From assembly GCF_024643285.1 (NCBI RefSeq), contig NZ_JAMSLW010000007.1, forward strand, positions 104,127-168,126: DNA of 64,000 nt. The letters run 5' to 3'. Source of the DNA: Parapedobacter lycopersici. GTDB lineage: Bacteria; Bacteroidota; Bacteroidia; Sphingobacteriales; Sphingobacteriaceae. The notes below the pieces were generated by a model. The model searched no databases and was not told the origin of the DNA. It was given only the letters and a program-made list of their open reading frames with translations. Positions 7,898 through 15,756 of this stretch are shown in pieces (position 1 is the first letter of the stretch; each line of letters starts with the position of its first letter). The position numbers and the translations under genes are program-made.

Positions 7898-8341
7898 CTA
7901 CCGGTAAACATGGAGCGGTATTTCACGCAGCGGGGTCCCTCCGTCTATGAACAGCTTCCCCGTTTCGGTGAGTGCCTTTGCAATCCGATGAAGCGCACGC
8001 TGCTCCAATTCCGGATGCCGCCCATCCAGCGCTCCGACGCGCACGGCAAAGGCGATGTCGTAAGGTTGTTCGCCGGGTAGCAGGTCAAAATCTTCCACCG
8101 CCACCCGGCGGTACTGCAACCGACTGGCCGCAATTTCGGCGCCGGCGCTTTTAATGGCCTGCCGGATAGCCTTCTCGGAGCGATCAATGGCCAAAACAAA
8201 ACCAGGGTCAACACGGGCAGCGATTTCCCGCGCGGCGACACCCGGGCCACAGCCTATCTCCAGTACACGTATGCCCGGGTACAGAGGGAGCGCCTCCACA
8301 ATGGCTGCCAACCGGGGCGATAGGTTATTGCTGTTTTTCAT
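7898..8341 (-). CDS. Class I SAM-dependent methyltransferase (short)
   Basis: A 147-residue methyltransferase with motif I VLEIGCGPGVAAREIA near residue 26, the acidic LAIDRS motif II and a VAVEDFD motif III. The protein is short, lacking an elaborate C-terminal part, so a small-molecule substrate is plausible but not readable. I place the start at the ATG at 8341; the frame continues upstream to a TTG at 8395 and could add 18 residues. It lies 66 bases downstream of the alcohol dehydrogenase gene in the same direction and may be co-transcribed. Confidence 0.78.
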   Translation of the reverse strand: MKNSNNLSPRLAAIVEALPLYPGIRVLEIGCGPGVAAREIAARVDPGFVLAIDRSEKAIRQAIKSAGAEIAASRLQYRRVAVEDFDLLPGEQPYDIAFAVRVGALDGRHPELEQRALHRIAKALTETGKLFIDGGTPLREIPLHVYR

Positions 8342-8407
8342 TGCCCGTATCCAGTTGTTCCAAAATCGACGGCTTGCCCATCGGTCGCCCGTCAATGAGT
8401 ATGTCGG

Positions 8408-9463
8408 TTAATTTCTCAGCGATGCCATGTCAATAACAAAGCGATAATGCACATCGCCTTTCAGCAAGCGTTCATAGGCCTCGTTAATTCCCCGGATATC
8501 AATCAGCTCAATATCAGACGTGATGTTGTGCTCGCCGCAGAAATCAAGCATCTCCTGTGTTTCGGCAATACCGCCGATGGTTGATCCCGCCAGGCTCTTC
8601 CGGGCCGGAATCACACTGAACGCCGCCACCGGAAGCGGGTGTTCGGGTGCGCCTACCAATGTCAGTGTCCCATCGCGTTTCAGCAGACTGAGGTAGCCAT
8701 TAATGTCGTGCGAAGCCGAAACGGTGTCCAGTATAAAATCCAGGCGGCCACGCTGCTGTTCCATCTGCTGCTCATCGGTAGACAGCACCACTTCGTGTGC
8801 GCCGAGCCGCTGGGCATCGGCCTGCTTGGCTACAGAGGTGGTAAACACCACCACATGGGCACCCATTGCTTTTGCCAATTTCACGCCCATATGTCCGAGG
8901 CCCCCGATCCCCACGACACCAACCCTTTTGCCCGGCCCGATACCCCAGTGCTTGAGGGGGGAATAGGTCGTGATGCCGGCGCACAGCAGCGGGGCGGTGG
9001 CGGCAAGATCGAGGTTTTCCGGTATGCGCAGGGCAAAATGCGCATCGACCACGATACTTTCCGAGTAACCACCGAATGTCTGCATCCCCAGATGCTTGTC
9101 CGCCCCATTATAGGTCTGGATGTTGCCTTCTTCACAATATTGCTCCAGGCCTTCCCGGCAGCTATCACACACCCGGCAGGAGTCGACCATGCAACCAACC
9201 CCCGCGAGATCGCCCACATGGAACTTGGTAACGGCATTGCCCACACGGGTTACCTTTCCCACAATTTCATGGCCCAGCACCGCCGGATAAACCGTGCCAT
9301 GCCATTCGTTCCGGGCGGTATGGAGGTCGGAATGACAGATGCCGCAGAACAGGATTTCGATTTCCACGTCGTTCGGTGTTACTTCCCTTCGCTGGATATT
9401 CAACGGTTTCAATGGTGCGTCAGGAGCCGCCGTACCAAATGCTTTTACGTTTTTTGTATTCAT
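8408..9463 (-). CDS. Zinc-dependent NAD(P) alcohol dehydrogenase, YahK/cinnamyl-alcohol type
   Basis: A 351-residue medium-chain dehydrogenase. Catalytic zinc ligands are Cys40 in FCGICHSD, His65 in LGHEIVG and a later cysteine. The structural zinc lobe is visible as GCMVDSCRVCDSCREG near residues 100-115. The coenzyme fold has GIGGLGHMG around residue 180. The family reduces a broad set of aldehydes, usually with NADPH, in the cytoplasm. Full length, with ATG at 9463. The most likely operon partner is the short methyltransferase downstream. Confidence 0.92.
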   Translation of the reverse strand: MNTKNVKAFGTAAPDAPLKPLNIQRREVTPNDVEIEILFCGICHSDLHTARNEWHGTVYPAVLGHEIVGKVTRVGNAVTKFHVGDLAGVGCMVDSCRVCDSCREGLEQYCEEGNIQTYNGADKHLGMQTFGGYSESIVVDAHFALRIPENLDLAATAPLLCAGITTYSPLKHWGIGPGKRVGVVGIGGLGHMGVKLAKAMGAHVVVFTTSVAKQADAQRLGAHEVVLSTDEQQMEQQRGRLDFILDTVSASHDINGYLSLLKRDGTLTLVGAPEHPLPVAAFSVIPARKSLAGSTIGGIAETQEMLDFCGEHNITSDIELIDIRGINEAYERLLKGDVHYRFVIDMASLRN

Positions 9464-9662
9464 GTGTTTTCTGTTTTTATCAGGTAAGCTCCAACAAAGC
9501 TATCGAAAAGGATTCACAAAGCAAGCACTACCGTCAGCCGTTTTTACCTTCAGTTCCTTTTGGCTGTCCTGTTTTGCAGCATGCGCCACCCTAACCGCCA
9601 TGCCTGTGTCAAAAGGCACCGATCCGGAAACCGGTGCATTCGGTTTTGATTGCAATAATCGC

Positions 9663-9670
9663 TAACTTTG
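9663..9670 (+). promoter_or_regulatory. Promoter -7 box of lipA
   Basis: TAACTTTG matches the Bacteroidota -7 consensus TAnnTTTG exactly. A TTTG at 9645-9648 lies upstream but at a 14-base spacing, shorter than the usual 19-20. The predicted transcript start falls almost on the ATG at 9676, so the lipA message may be leaderless or nearly so. Confidence 0.6.
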
Positions 9671-9675
9671 CTGCT

Positions 9676-10557
9676 ATGATTGAATTACCGGTTATCCCTG
9701 CACATCAAATGCCGCGCAAACCCGATTGGCTGCGCGTCAAACTTCCTGTAGGTCAAGCATACAAACATGTCCGCAGCTTAGTCGACGAGCATAAACTGCA
9801 CACCATCTGCGAGAGCGGCAATTGCCCCAATATGGGCGAGTGCTGGGGCGCAGGGACAGCCACGTTTATGATCCTGGGCAATATCTGTACGCGATCGTGC
9901 TCCTTCTGCGCTGTGGCTACCGGCAGACCCCTTGCAGTCGACCTGGACGAACCCAATCGCGTGGCGCAATCGGTGAAGCTTATGCAGGTGAAACACTGCG
10001 TGATCACCTCAGTCGACCGTGACGACCTGAGGGATGGCGGCTCGACCATCTGGGCGGAAACCGTAAATGCCATCCGCCGGGAAAGTCCCGAAACCACACT
10101 GGAAACCCTGATTCCCGATTTCAAAGGACAGTGGGATAACCTCGACCGCGTACTGGCCGTACGTCCCGAAGTTGTATCACACAACCTCGAAACCGTCCGC
10201 CGCCTCACCCGCGAAGTACGCATACAGGCCAAATACGATCGCAGTCTTGAATGCCTAAGTCGTATTTCGGCTGCCGGATTGCGCACCAAATCGGGCATCA
10301 TGCTCGGCTTCGGCGAAACTGAGGCCGACGTCATTGAGGCGATGACCGACCTGTACAACGCCGGCGTACACATCCTTACCCTTGGGCAATACCTGCAGCC
10401 TACCAAGGCCCATCACCCCGTGGTTGAGTGGATTACCCCCGACCAGTTTAAATACTATCAGCAAATAGGATTGCAACTGGGTTTCAAGTACGTCGAAAGT
10501 GGGCCGCTGGTGCGTTCTTCCTACCATGCTGAGAAACACCTGTTTGATATGCAATAA
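9676..10557 (+). CDS. lipA: Lipoyl synthase
   Basis: A 293-residue radical-SAM enzyme that inserts two sulfur atoms into octanoyl groups on lipoyl carrier domains. The auxiliary cluster motif [12 protein letters not shown] lies near residues 44-55 and the radical-[11 protein letters not shown] motif near residues 75-82; the C-terminal RSSYHAEKH motif contains the conserved serine that ligates the auxiliary cluster. The reading frame opens earlier at 9634, but the ATG at 9676 begins with MIELPV, which fits homologues as I recall them and the position of the promoter. Full length. It converges with the MFS gene 32 bases away. Confidence 0.97.
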   Translation: MIELPVIPAHQMPRKPDWLRVKLPVGQAYKHVRSLVDEHKLHTICESGNCPNMGECWGAGTATFMILGNICTRSCSFCAVATGRPLAVDLDEPNRVAQSVKLMQVKHCVITSVDRDDLRDGGSTIWAETVNAIRRESPETTLETLIPDFKGQWDNLDRVLAVRPEVVSHNLETVRRLTREVRIQAKYDRSLECLSRISAAGLRTKSGIMLGFGETEADVIEAMTDLYNAGVHILTLGQYLQPTKAHHPVVEWITPDQFKYYQQIGLQLGFKYVESGPLVRSSYHAEKHLFDMQ

Positions 10558-10589
10558 CTGCCCCGCGGGCATTGCAGGCAGACGGGCCA

Positions 10590-11774
10590 TCACGCGTCGG
10601 TAGTCGGCGATGTACCTCCCCTCCGCCGGTTAAGCAGGTATATCAGTGCCAGAAAGGCCACACCCGCGGCAGCATACATAATATAGGGAATCCGCTGTAT
10701 TTCATCGTGGTAAACCCATCCTGCCACCAGCGCGCCGAGCCCGATACCCGCTTCCAGCGAAATATACATGGTAGCCATGGCCTTGCCACGATGCTGCGGA
10801 TGGCTCAGGTCGATGGTCCAAGCGTTAAGTGCAGGAGAAAGAATACCGGTCGCCACACCGTAAATGGAGGCGCCCACCAGCAGCCAAAACATGCTTTTAC
10901 CCATTCCCAGTATCAACAGTGACACAATGAGGATGGCCATACCGGTCTTCACTACGCTGATCCGACCGTAACGATCGGAAAGCCGGCCCGCCAAAAACCG
11001 GATCAGTAAGGATGAAACGGTAAACGCCACGAAAAACAGTCCCTTGTTGGCAATTCCCAAATGCCCGCTCCAATCGGGAATTAACGTGAGGATGACCCCA
11101 TACGCGACATAGGACAGTAAGGTGGCAATGGCTGCCGGCAATACCCGGAGGTCGACCACATCGTGGCGTGATATCCGCAATGTCGACCACCGGAAACGCT
11201 GTCGGTTCGGCAATGTTTCTTTCATATTCATCAGGATGACGATGGAAAGCAGGGCAAAGGCCGACGAGCAGTAAAACAGGACATCAAGGGAGTAGCGCTG
11301 ACTGATGGCGCTGCCCACTGCCGGCCCAAGTGCCATGCCCATGCTGAAGCACAGGCCATGGATACCGGCTGCCTCACCCCATCGTTCACGAGGGACAATA
11401 TCAGCCACATACGCGGCCGTTGCCGTGGGCTTGAACCCGGTGGAAAAACCGTGGATCAGCCGAAGAAAAAGAAAACCCGCTACGCTTCCCAGCACCGGAT
11501 ATAGAAATCCGCAAATAAAGCACACAATGGACCCAACGGCCATTACCGGTACACGTCCCACCGTATCGGTCAGCTTGCCACTGAATGGCCTGGAGATGCC
11601 GGCCGTAAGGGTAAATAGCGCAATGATCAGCCCCTTATACTCCGCACCTCCCATACTGCTCAGGTATGCAGGCAATTCCGGTATCAGCATATTGAAGCTG
11701 GTCGAGAAGAGCAGTGAGCTGAGGCAGAGTAAGGCAAATGGCAGGTTATAAATGGGATGCTTTCCAGTATGCAT
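10590..11774 (-). CDS. Major facilitator superfamily transporter
   Basis: A 394-residue integral membrane protein with about twelve hydrophobic segments. The loop GKLTDTVGRVPVMA near residues 61-74 is the MFS signature between helices 2 and 3, and a related GRLSDRYGRISVV appears in the second half, showing the internal duplication. These are drug:H+ antiporter-like features, but substrate cannot be predicted. It begins 26 bases after the stop of the miaE remnant in the same direction and may use the remnant's promoter. Confidence 0.9.
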   Translation of the reverse strand: MHTGKHPIYNLPFALLCLSSLLFSTSFNMLIPELPAYLSSMGGAEYKGLIIALFTLTAGISRPFSGKLTDTVGRVPVMAVGSIVCFICGFLYPVLGSVAGFLFLRLIHGFSTGFKPTATAAYVADIVPRERWGEAAGIHGLCFSMGMALGPAVGSAISQRYSLDVLFYCSSAFALLSIVILMNMKETLPNRQRFRWSTLRISRHDVVDLRVLPAAIATLLSYVAYGVILTLIPDWSGHLGIANKGLFFVAFTVSSLLIRFLAGRLSDRYGRISVVKTGMAILIVSLLILGMGKSMFWLLVGASIYGVATGILSPALNAWTIDLSHPQHRGKAMATMYISLEAGIGLGALVAGWVYHDEIQRIPYIMYAAAGVAFLALIYLLNRRRGGTSPTTDA

Positions 11775-11799
11775 ATCGTGAAACAGGGTTCCGCACCCC

Positions 11800-11904
11800 T
11801 TAGCCGTGAATCTGCTCTTTCCTGCCGTACGACTGGATCAGCTTCCCTTCGAAATCGAGCCATTCCACCCAGCGCGGATCAGTCAGCAATTTAAGTCCAA
11901 GCAT
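11800..11904 (-). pseudogene. miaE: miaE remnant: internal deletion joining the N- and C-termini of tRNA hydroxylase
   Basis: A 34-codon frame starting MLGLKLLTDPRWVE and ending in a WLDFEGKLIQSYGRKEQIHG tail. The first 13 residues match the start, and the last 20 the end, of Bacteroidota tRNA-(ms2io6A)-hydroxylase (MiaE, usually about 190 residues) as I recall the family. The catalytic middle with its di-iron ligands is gone. The joint falls where both ends of the normal protein carry an RW(x)EW-like stretch, so deletion between short repeats is a likely cause. The start codon, stop codon and promoter are intact, so a 34-residue peptide may still be made. It lies directly upstream of the MFS gene. 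Confidence 0.72.
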
Positions 11905-11929
11905 AGCGACGTCGTTTTTGGGTAAGCCG

Positions 11930-11937
11930 CAAAATTA
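11930..11937 (-). promoter_or_regulatory. Promoter -7 box upstream of the miaE remnant and MFS gene
   Basis: On the minus strand this reads TAATTTTG, an exact TAnnTTTG box, with a T-rich CTTTT about 18 bases further upstream as a possible -33 element. It would start transcription about 20 bases before the remnant's ATG. Confidence 0.55.
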
Positions 11938-11985
11938 AGCTATTTAGTGTAATAAAAGGCGTTTATTCATCTTATTGAAAATCGC

Positions 11986-11993
11986 TACTTTTG
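11986..11993 (+). promoter_or_regulatory. Promoter -7 box of the DUF1801 gene
   Basis: TACTTTTG matches TAnnTTTG. A GTTTA about 20 bases upstream (11961-11965) is a possible -33 element. The start codon follows within 12-20 bases, so the leader is very short. Confidence 0.55.
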
Positions 11994-12004
11994 CTTGATA
12001 ACCA

Positions 12005-12403
12005 ATGAGCGCTATGATTCACGCTATTCAAGCCTACAACGACACCCAGGATACGGAATACCGGAAAGTCTGTGACCTACTGTGCCGTGAGATTAGCCGC
12101 CACCTGCCTGATGCTGAACACAAGATCTGGCACGGACATCCGGTCTGGTTTCTCGAAGGCAACCCTATCGTTGGATACAGCAAACTTAAAAATTGCATCC
12201 GTCTGCTGTTTTGGAGTGGTCAGTCATTTGATGAGGACCGGCTGCAAAAAGGAGGCAGCTTTAAAGCCGCCGAGGCCTGCTATAATACAACGGATGAGGT
12301 CAATCTTTCCGACCTGGAGCGATGGCTCGGGAAAGCGCGGACCATTCAATGGGACTACAAACACCTGGTTAAGCGCAAGGGAGTGCTCGAACGATTAAAA
12401 TAG
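12005..12403 (+). CDS. DUF1801 domain protein (YdhG/YdeI-like)
   Basis: A 132-residue soluble protein. The segment with KIWHGHPVWFLEG followed by GYSKLKNCIRLLFWSG matches the DUF1801 fold, where the sequence IWHGHPVW is typical. The family has a frataxin/YdhG-like fold with no agreed function. An alternative ATG three codons downstream (12014) is equally possible. It is preceded by its own short-leader promoter and faces away from the miaE remnant. Confidence 0.82.
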   Translation: MSAMIHAIQAYNDTQDTEYRKVCDLLCREISRHLPDAEHKIWHGHPVWFLEGNPIVGYSKLKNCIRLLFWSGQSFDEDRLQKGGSFKAAEACYNTTDEVNLSDLERWLGKARTIQWDYKHLVKRKGVLERLK

Positions 12404-12479
12404 TTTTTCCTTCCGTATTACAAACAATTTGTTTTCTTTGCTATCTAATTGCTTATATAAATTAAATTCAAGTCAGGGT

Positions 12480-12809
12480 ATGAAAACAAAAATTTATGCT
12501 TTACTGGCCGTCATGATGTTGGCATTTACATTCAGTGCACCGGCATCGGCCAGAACGGAGGAAGAAAACCCGGGTAATAAAACGGAACTTACCCAAGCGG
12601 AAATTGACGCAAGACTAACCGAGATGCGTGCCCGCGTAGCCGAGATCAAAGCCATGGACCGCTCAAGCCTGAGCAAGGAAGAGCGCAGGGCCCTGCGAAA
12701 AGAACTGCGGGAAATGAACAGGCAGGCGCGCAGCTGGGGCTCTGGTGGCGTTTACCTGTCCGTGGGTGCCATCATTATCATCATACTGGTATTGATTCTG
12801 ATCTTATAA
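12480..12809 (+). CDS. Small exported protein with charged coiled coil and C-terminal membrane anchor
   Basis: A 109-residue protein of unknown function. Residues 1-23 form a signal peptide ending in a SAPASA-type cleavage site. Residues about 36-80 are a highly charged helical region (many Glu, Arg and Lys) that likely forms a coiled coil. The C-terminus, residues about 88-109, is a hydrophobic membrane segment rich in isoleucine and leucine. It is probably a periplasmic protein tethered to the inner membrane. The frame is open from 12429 but the ATG at 12480 is the one that starts the signal peptide. Confidence 0.72.
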   Translation: MKTKIYALLAVMMLAFTFSAPASARTEEENPGNKTELTQAEIDARLTEMRARVAEIKAMDRSSLSKEERRALRKELREMNRQARSWGSGGVYLSVGAIIIIILVLILIL

Positions 12810-12815
12810 AACCCT

Positions 12816-12869
12816 GAATTTCCTACCTGCCGGCCCACTACATCGTATTGAACCGGCAGGTAGGAATTC
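12816..12869. terminator. Long inverted repeat between convergent genes, probable bidirectional terminator
   Basis: GAATTTCCTACCTGCCGG (12816-12833) pairs with CCGGCAGGTAGGAATTC (12853-12869): seventeen base pairs with one bulged T and a 19-base loop. It lies just after the small exported protein gene and before the end of the convergent chitinase gene. There is no T-tract on the plus side, so it may act as an RNA 3' end protector as well as a terminator. Confidence 0.65.
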
Positions 12870-12934
12870 TTCGGGCCGCTTGCCGTCACTGCAGCACCTC
12901 AGCGCAACGCGCCTGTGCCGCAATACGAAACGGC

Positions 12935-14080
12935 TTACCGCAATGCGGCATTGATCTCATCCAGCAGGTATTCTTTCGGGTCGGAGCTGTATTCCCAGAA
13001 CATAACACCGGCCATCCCGTGTTTTTTCACGTAATTACATTTATTGCGTACTGACCATTCATCGTCATACGTGATAAATTCCTGTGTTTCCTTATTGTAG
13101 ATATAGGGAGCCTTGGCCTGGGCATCCCGGTATTTTTTATAGCCCTGCTGATTTTCCACGCTGTCTTTGAGCAACGTAAACCCGCCGCCCGACAGCCGCG
13201 ATACCACACTGTCGCCCAGGCCATGTGCGGCGTCATCAGGGAGTTTATATTTACGGCCATAAAACGCGATCCCCATCACCAGCTTTTCGACTGGTACGCC
13301 CGCCGCCACAAACTCCTGAACGGCTTTATCAGCTGAATTTGTGCTGTTCGCCTTATCAGAAGCGAATAAGTTGGTGTGGTGCCCCGCCGTCCGGCCGGAA
13401 TAATCATATGTCATCAGGTTTACGAAATCGAGGTACCGCTCAGCACGGCCCATCTCCGTGCTCTCCAGAAAGCTACTGAATGCCCCCACAGCCGTGGTGA
13501 GTAATTTCTCCTCACCGGTTTCGCGTTCCAGGGCATCCAGCTCCTTCCGTAGCTCGGCGAACATGGTTGTGAAATTCTCCTTATCCTCCGGCCGGTATAC
13601 ATTACCCTCATATCCTGGGCGGCCCGGATATTCCCAGTCAATGTCGACACCATCCAGGTTATGCTTCCGGATGATATCCACGGCACTGGCCGCAAAAGCC
13701 CGGCGCGCGGTATCGGAGCGCACCGCATCTGAAAAATTGCCGCTCCAGGTCCATCCCCCCAGGGAAATCAGTATTTTCAGGTCGGGATTCTGTAACTTAA
13801 GCGCCCTCAATTTCCGGAAATTAACGGTGTCCGTCTGCTCATTGGTAAGCACCGCACGGTTATTCACTACATTGACAAAGGCATAGTTGATGTGAGTAAG
13901 CTTATTAGCTGCAACGTTTTCGATATCGGCCAGGCCCCTGAAGCCACCGACGTAGCCGATGATTACGGGCAGTTTGCCATCCGCCGGAGGCGGGGGAGTG
14001 GTCATCGGGCGGCTCTCCGCAGCCGATGCGAGCAGCAGCGAAATGCCAAACAAAGTACTTTTAATCAGCATGGTATTCAT
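12935..14080 (-). CDS. Secreted chitinase-like glycoside hydrolase family 18
   Basis: A 381-residue protein with a Sec signal peptide (hydrophobic residues about 4-20, then SAAESR) and a GH18 TIM barrel. The catalytic motif DGVDIDWE is at residues 143-150, with Glu150 as acid/base; the SLGGWTWSG strand-3 motif is at about 106-114; MTYDYSGR and a late MFWEYSSD strand complete the substrate site. It should cleave beta-1,4-N-acetylglucosamine chains such as chitin in the periplasm or outside. No chitin-binding module is present. Two copies of TTAACTAA lie just upstream of the start codon. Confidence 0.93.
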   Translation of the reverse strand: MNTMLIKSTLFGISLLLASAAESRPMTTPPPPADGKLPVIIGYVGGFRGLADIENVAANKLTHINYAFVNVVNNRAVLTNEQTDTVNFRKLRALKLQNPDLKILISLGGWTWSGNFSDAVRSDTARRAFAASAVDIIRKHNLDGVDIDWEYPGRPGYEGNVYRPEDKENFTTMFAELRKELDALERETGEEKLLTTAVGAFSSFLESTEMGRAERYLDFVNLMTYDYSGRTAGHHTNLFASDKANSTNSADKAVQEFVAAGVPVEKLVMGIAFYGRKYKLPDDAAHGLGDSVVSRLSGGGFTLLKDSVENQQGYKKYRDAQAKAPYIYNKETQEFITYDDEWSVRNKCNYVKKHGMAGVMFWEYSSDPKEYLLDEINAALR

Positions 14081-14280
14081 TGGTTAGTTAATAAGTTAGT
14101 TAATATAGGCCATGGCAACAGGAGTCTGTACCGCCACGTGGAGTAAAGATAAGCGTTAGTTCTGGCTTGCCCTATATTTTTAGCCAAATTCTGTCGTAAC
14201 GGCATCGTACCCAGCCCGATGGACAGGAGCATTGGCCATGGTCCGGGTTACCGACGGGATCGTCGTGTACTAAGGGAATA

Positions 14281-14754
14281 CTATTGCACGACCTTATTGG
14301 CGCAGGCCGAGCTTGCAAAGGCTTCCGGCTTGGCTTTAAACACAAAACCCATGCTGAGGATATAACCCATGGCATCGTGAAGTGCCTGATTGGATTTGAA
14401 CATGGGATTGGTATTGATATCGGCATGCACCTCCAGGTCCACATTATAACGGTCGAGCAGGTCGCACAGCGGATACGCAATCTCAATCGACCGCTGCACT
14501 TCAGCCAGCATACGCTCCTTGATGGTCATTTTAACGGATGTCCGGTCCTGATGAATGTACATGAAGCCGCCCTTTTTCTCGCGGACGAACACGATGACGG
14601 TAGCAAACTCGGTGGTGCCGCTTTTTACTTGGGAATCGGTGCCAATGCAGACTTTAAGTTTGTTGCCCAGGGCATATTCACGGGCGATACTGTTGGATAC
14701 CTCATCGGCAATGGGTTGGCGCAAAGGTTCTCCGCTGAATTTTTTCCAGGTCAT
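14281..14754 (-). CDS. YkuK family RNase H-like protein (DUF458)
   Basis: A 157-residue protein. KVCIGTDSQ near residues 34-42 and the acidic LEVHADINTNPM region match the DUF458/YkuK family, proposed to have an RNase H-like fold with acidic residues for metal binding. The biochemical role is not established; in other bacteria these proteins have been linked to stress or sporulation. It lies in the same direction as upp but 145 bases downstream with a hairpin between, so it may be separately expressed. Confidence 0.82.
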   Translation of the reverse strand: MTWKKFSGEPLRQPIADEVSNSIAREYALGNKLKVCIGTDSQVKSGTTEFATVIVFVREKKGGFMYIHQDRTSVKMTIKERMLAEVQRSIEIAYPLCDLLDRYNVDLEVHADINTNPMFKSNQALHDAMGYILSMGFVFKAKPEAFASSACANKVVQ

Positions 14755-14811
14755 AAGATGGGAATTGGTGAAAGAACAAAATCAGGATAAAGATAAGCGC
14801 AAAGCTGCTTG

Positions 14812-14862
14812 TTATTAACAACTTAGTGTTATGTTTTTATTAACAACAATGAGGTTGTTAAC
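14812..14862. repeat. Repeated TTATTAACAAC and inverted GTTGTTAAC hairpin downstream of upp
   Basis: TTATTAACAAC occurs at 14812-14822 and 14837-14847, and GTTGTTAAC at 14854-14862 is inverted to the second copy, forming a stem TTAACAAC/GTTGTTAA with a six-base loop. It lies between the end of upp and the start of the ykuK-like gene, both on the minus strand, and may be a terminator of upp or a binding site. No T-tract supports a strong terminator. Confidence 0.4.
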
Positions 14863-14899
14863 ATGTGTGGCTGTGGCTGCCGGCCCCTTTAACCTTCGG

Positions 14900-15544
14900 T
14901 CACTCCTTTGCCCCGTAGGCCAGGTCGCCGGCATCGCCTAATCCGGGTACGATATAGGCCTTGCTGGTGAGTTCACTGTCAATATCGCCGACCCACAGGT
15001 GCGCTTCCGGCAGAAATGCCCGTACATGGGCCACTCCCTCCTCACTGGCGATCGCTGTAGCGATGTGCAGGGTGTCAATACGGAACGCACCGAGCAGCTC
15101 CTGGCAGATCAGCACCATCGTTTTCCCGGTGGCCAGCATGGGGTCGGCCACAATTACCGTTTTCCCGGTGAGGTCGGGTGTGTTCAGGTACTCCCTGCGC
15201 AACTCAAATGTACCGCTCTTCTTCGCCTTGCGGTACGCCGCGATAAACGCGCATTCGGCACGGTCAAAAACGTGGAGCATACCCTGGTGCAGGGGCAGCC
15301 CCGAGCGGATGGCCGCAACCAGCACGGGCTGCGCGTTAAGCAGGGCGGTTTCAGCCGTACCCAACGGGGTTTCAATTTCCGTAGGTTCATAGGTTAGCGT
15401 CTTACTGATCTCATACGCCAGCACTTCGCCCAGCCGTTCCAGGTTACGCCGGAAACGCAGGCGGTCCGACTGTATTGCTACGCTGCGCAGCTCGGCGAGG
15501 AAATGATTGGCAATGGTATGTTGCTCGGTTAAGACATGGACCAT
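14900..15544 (-). CDS. upp: Uracil phosphoribosyltransferase
   Basis: A 214-residue enzyme that makes UMP from uracil and PRPP in pyrimidine salvage. The PRPP loop is VADPMLATGKTM near residues 132-143, and the uracil-binding C-terminus with YIVPGLGDAGDLAYG near residues 197-211 is characteristic of Upp. Full length with ATG at 15544. It is transcribed away from uvrB; a small shared intergenic region of about 210 bases separates them. Confidence 0.95.
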   Translation of the reverse strand: MVHVLTEQHTIANHFLAELRSVAIQSDRLRFRRNLERLGEVLAYEISKTLTYEPTEIETPLGTAETALLNAQPVLVAAIRSGLPLHQGMLHVFDRAECAFIAAYRKAKKSGTFELRREYLNTPDLTGKTVIVADPMLATGKTMVLICQELLGAFRIDTLHIATAIASEEGVAHVRAFLPEAHLWVGDIDSELTSKAYIVPGLGDAGDLAYGAKE

Positions 15545-15569
15545 GGGCGGTGCTATTCGTTGTTTTTGC

Positions 15570-15577
15570 TATCTTTG
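15570..15577 (+). promoter_or_regulatory. Possible promoter -7 box upstream of uvrB
   Basis: TATCTTTG matches TAnnTTTG, pointing toward uvrB, but it lies 180 bases before the uvrB start and has no clear -33 partner. If used, it would give a long leader. Confidence 0.35.
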
Positions 15578-15756
15578 TATCTTGCCTTGCGGAGGAACGG
15601 GTTCCTGCCAGCTACCTGTCCGTTCATTTGTTCTTCCGCGGCGCACACAGCCGGCGGCCGTGTGTAAATAACGATCATTATGGCGCGTTTTCCGGCAATT
15701 ACTTAAACAATTATGCGCCCATATGGTTTTTGGTTTAATCGCGATTTCCCATACCT

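Noticed and set aside
8639..10406. Long opposite-strand frames over the alcohol dehydrogenase (282 residues, plus) and lipA (217 residues, minus)
   Set aside because: Each lies exactly opposite a full-length gene with all expected catalytic motifs; their translations show no family match and unusual composition.
14812..14862. The repeated TTATTAACAAC boxes as a replication-origin-like DnaA cluster
   Set aside because: The boxes do not match the DnaA consensus TTATCCACA, only two direct copies exist, and neighbouring genes (upp, ykuK-like) are not origin markers; a hairpin or minor regulatory site is simpler.
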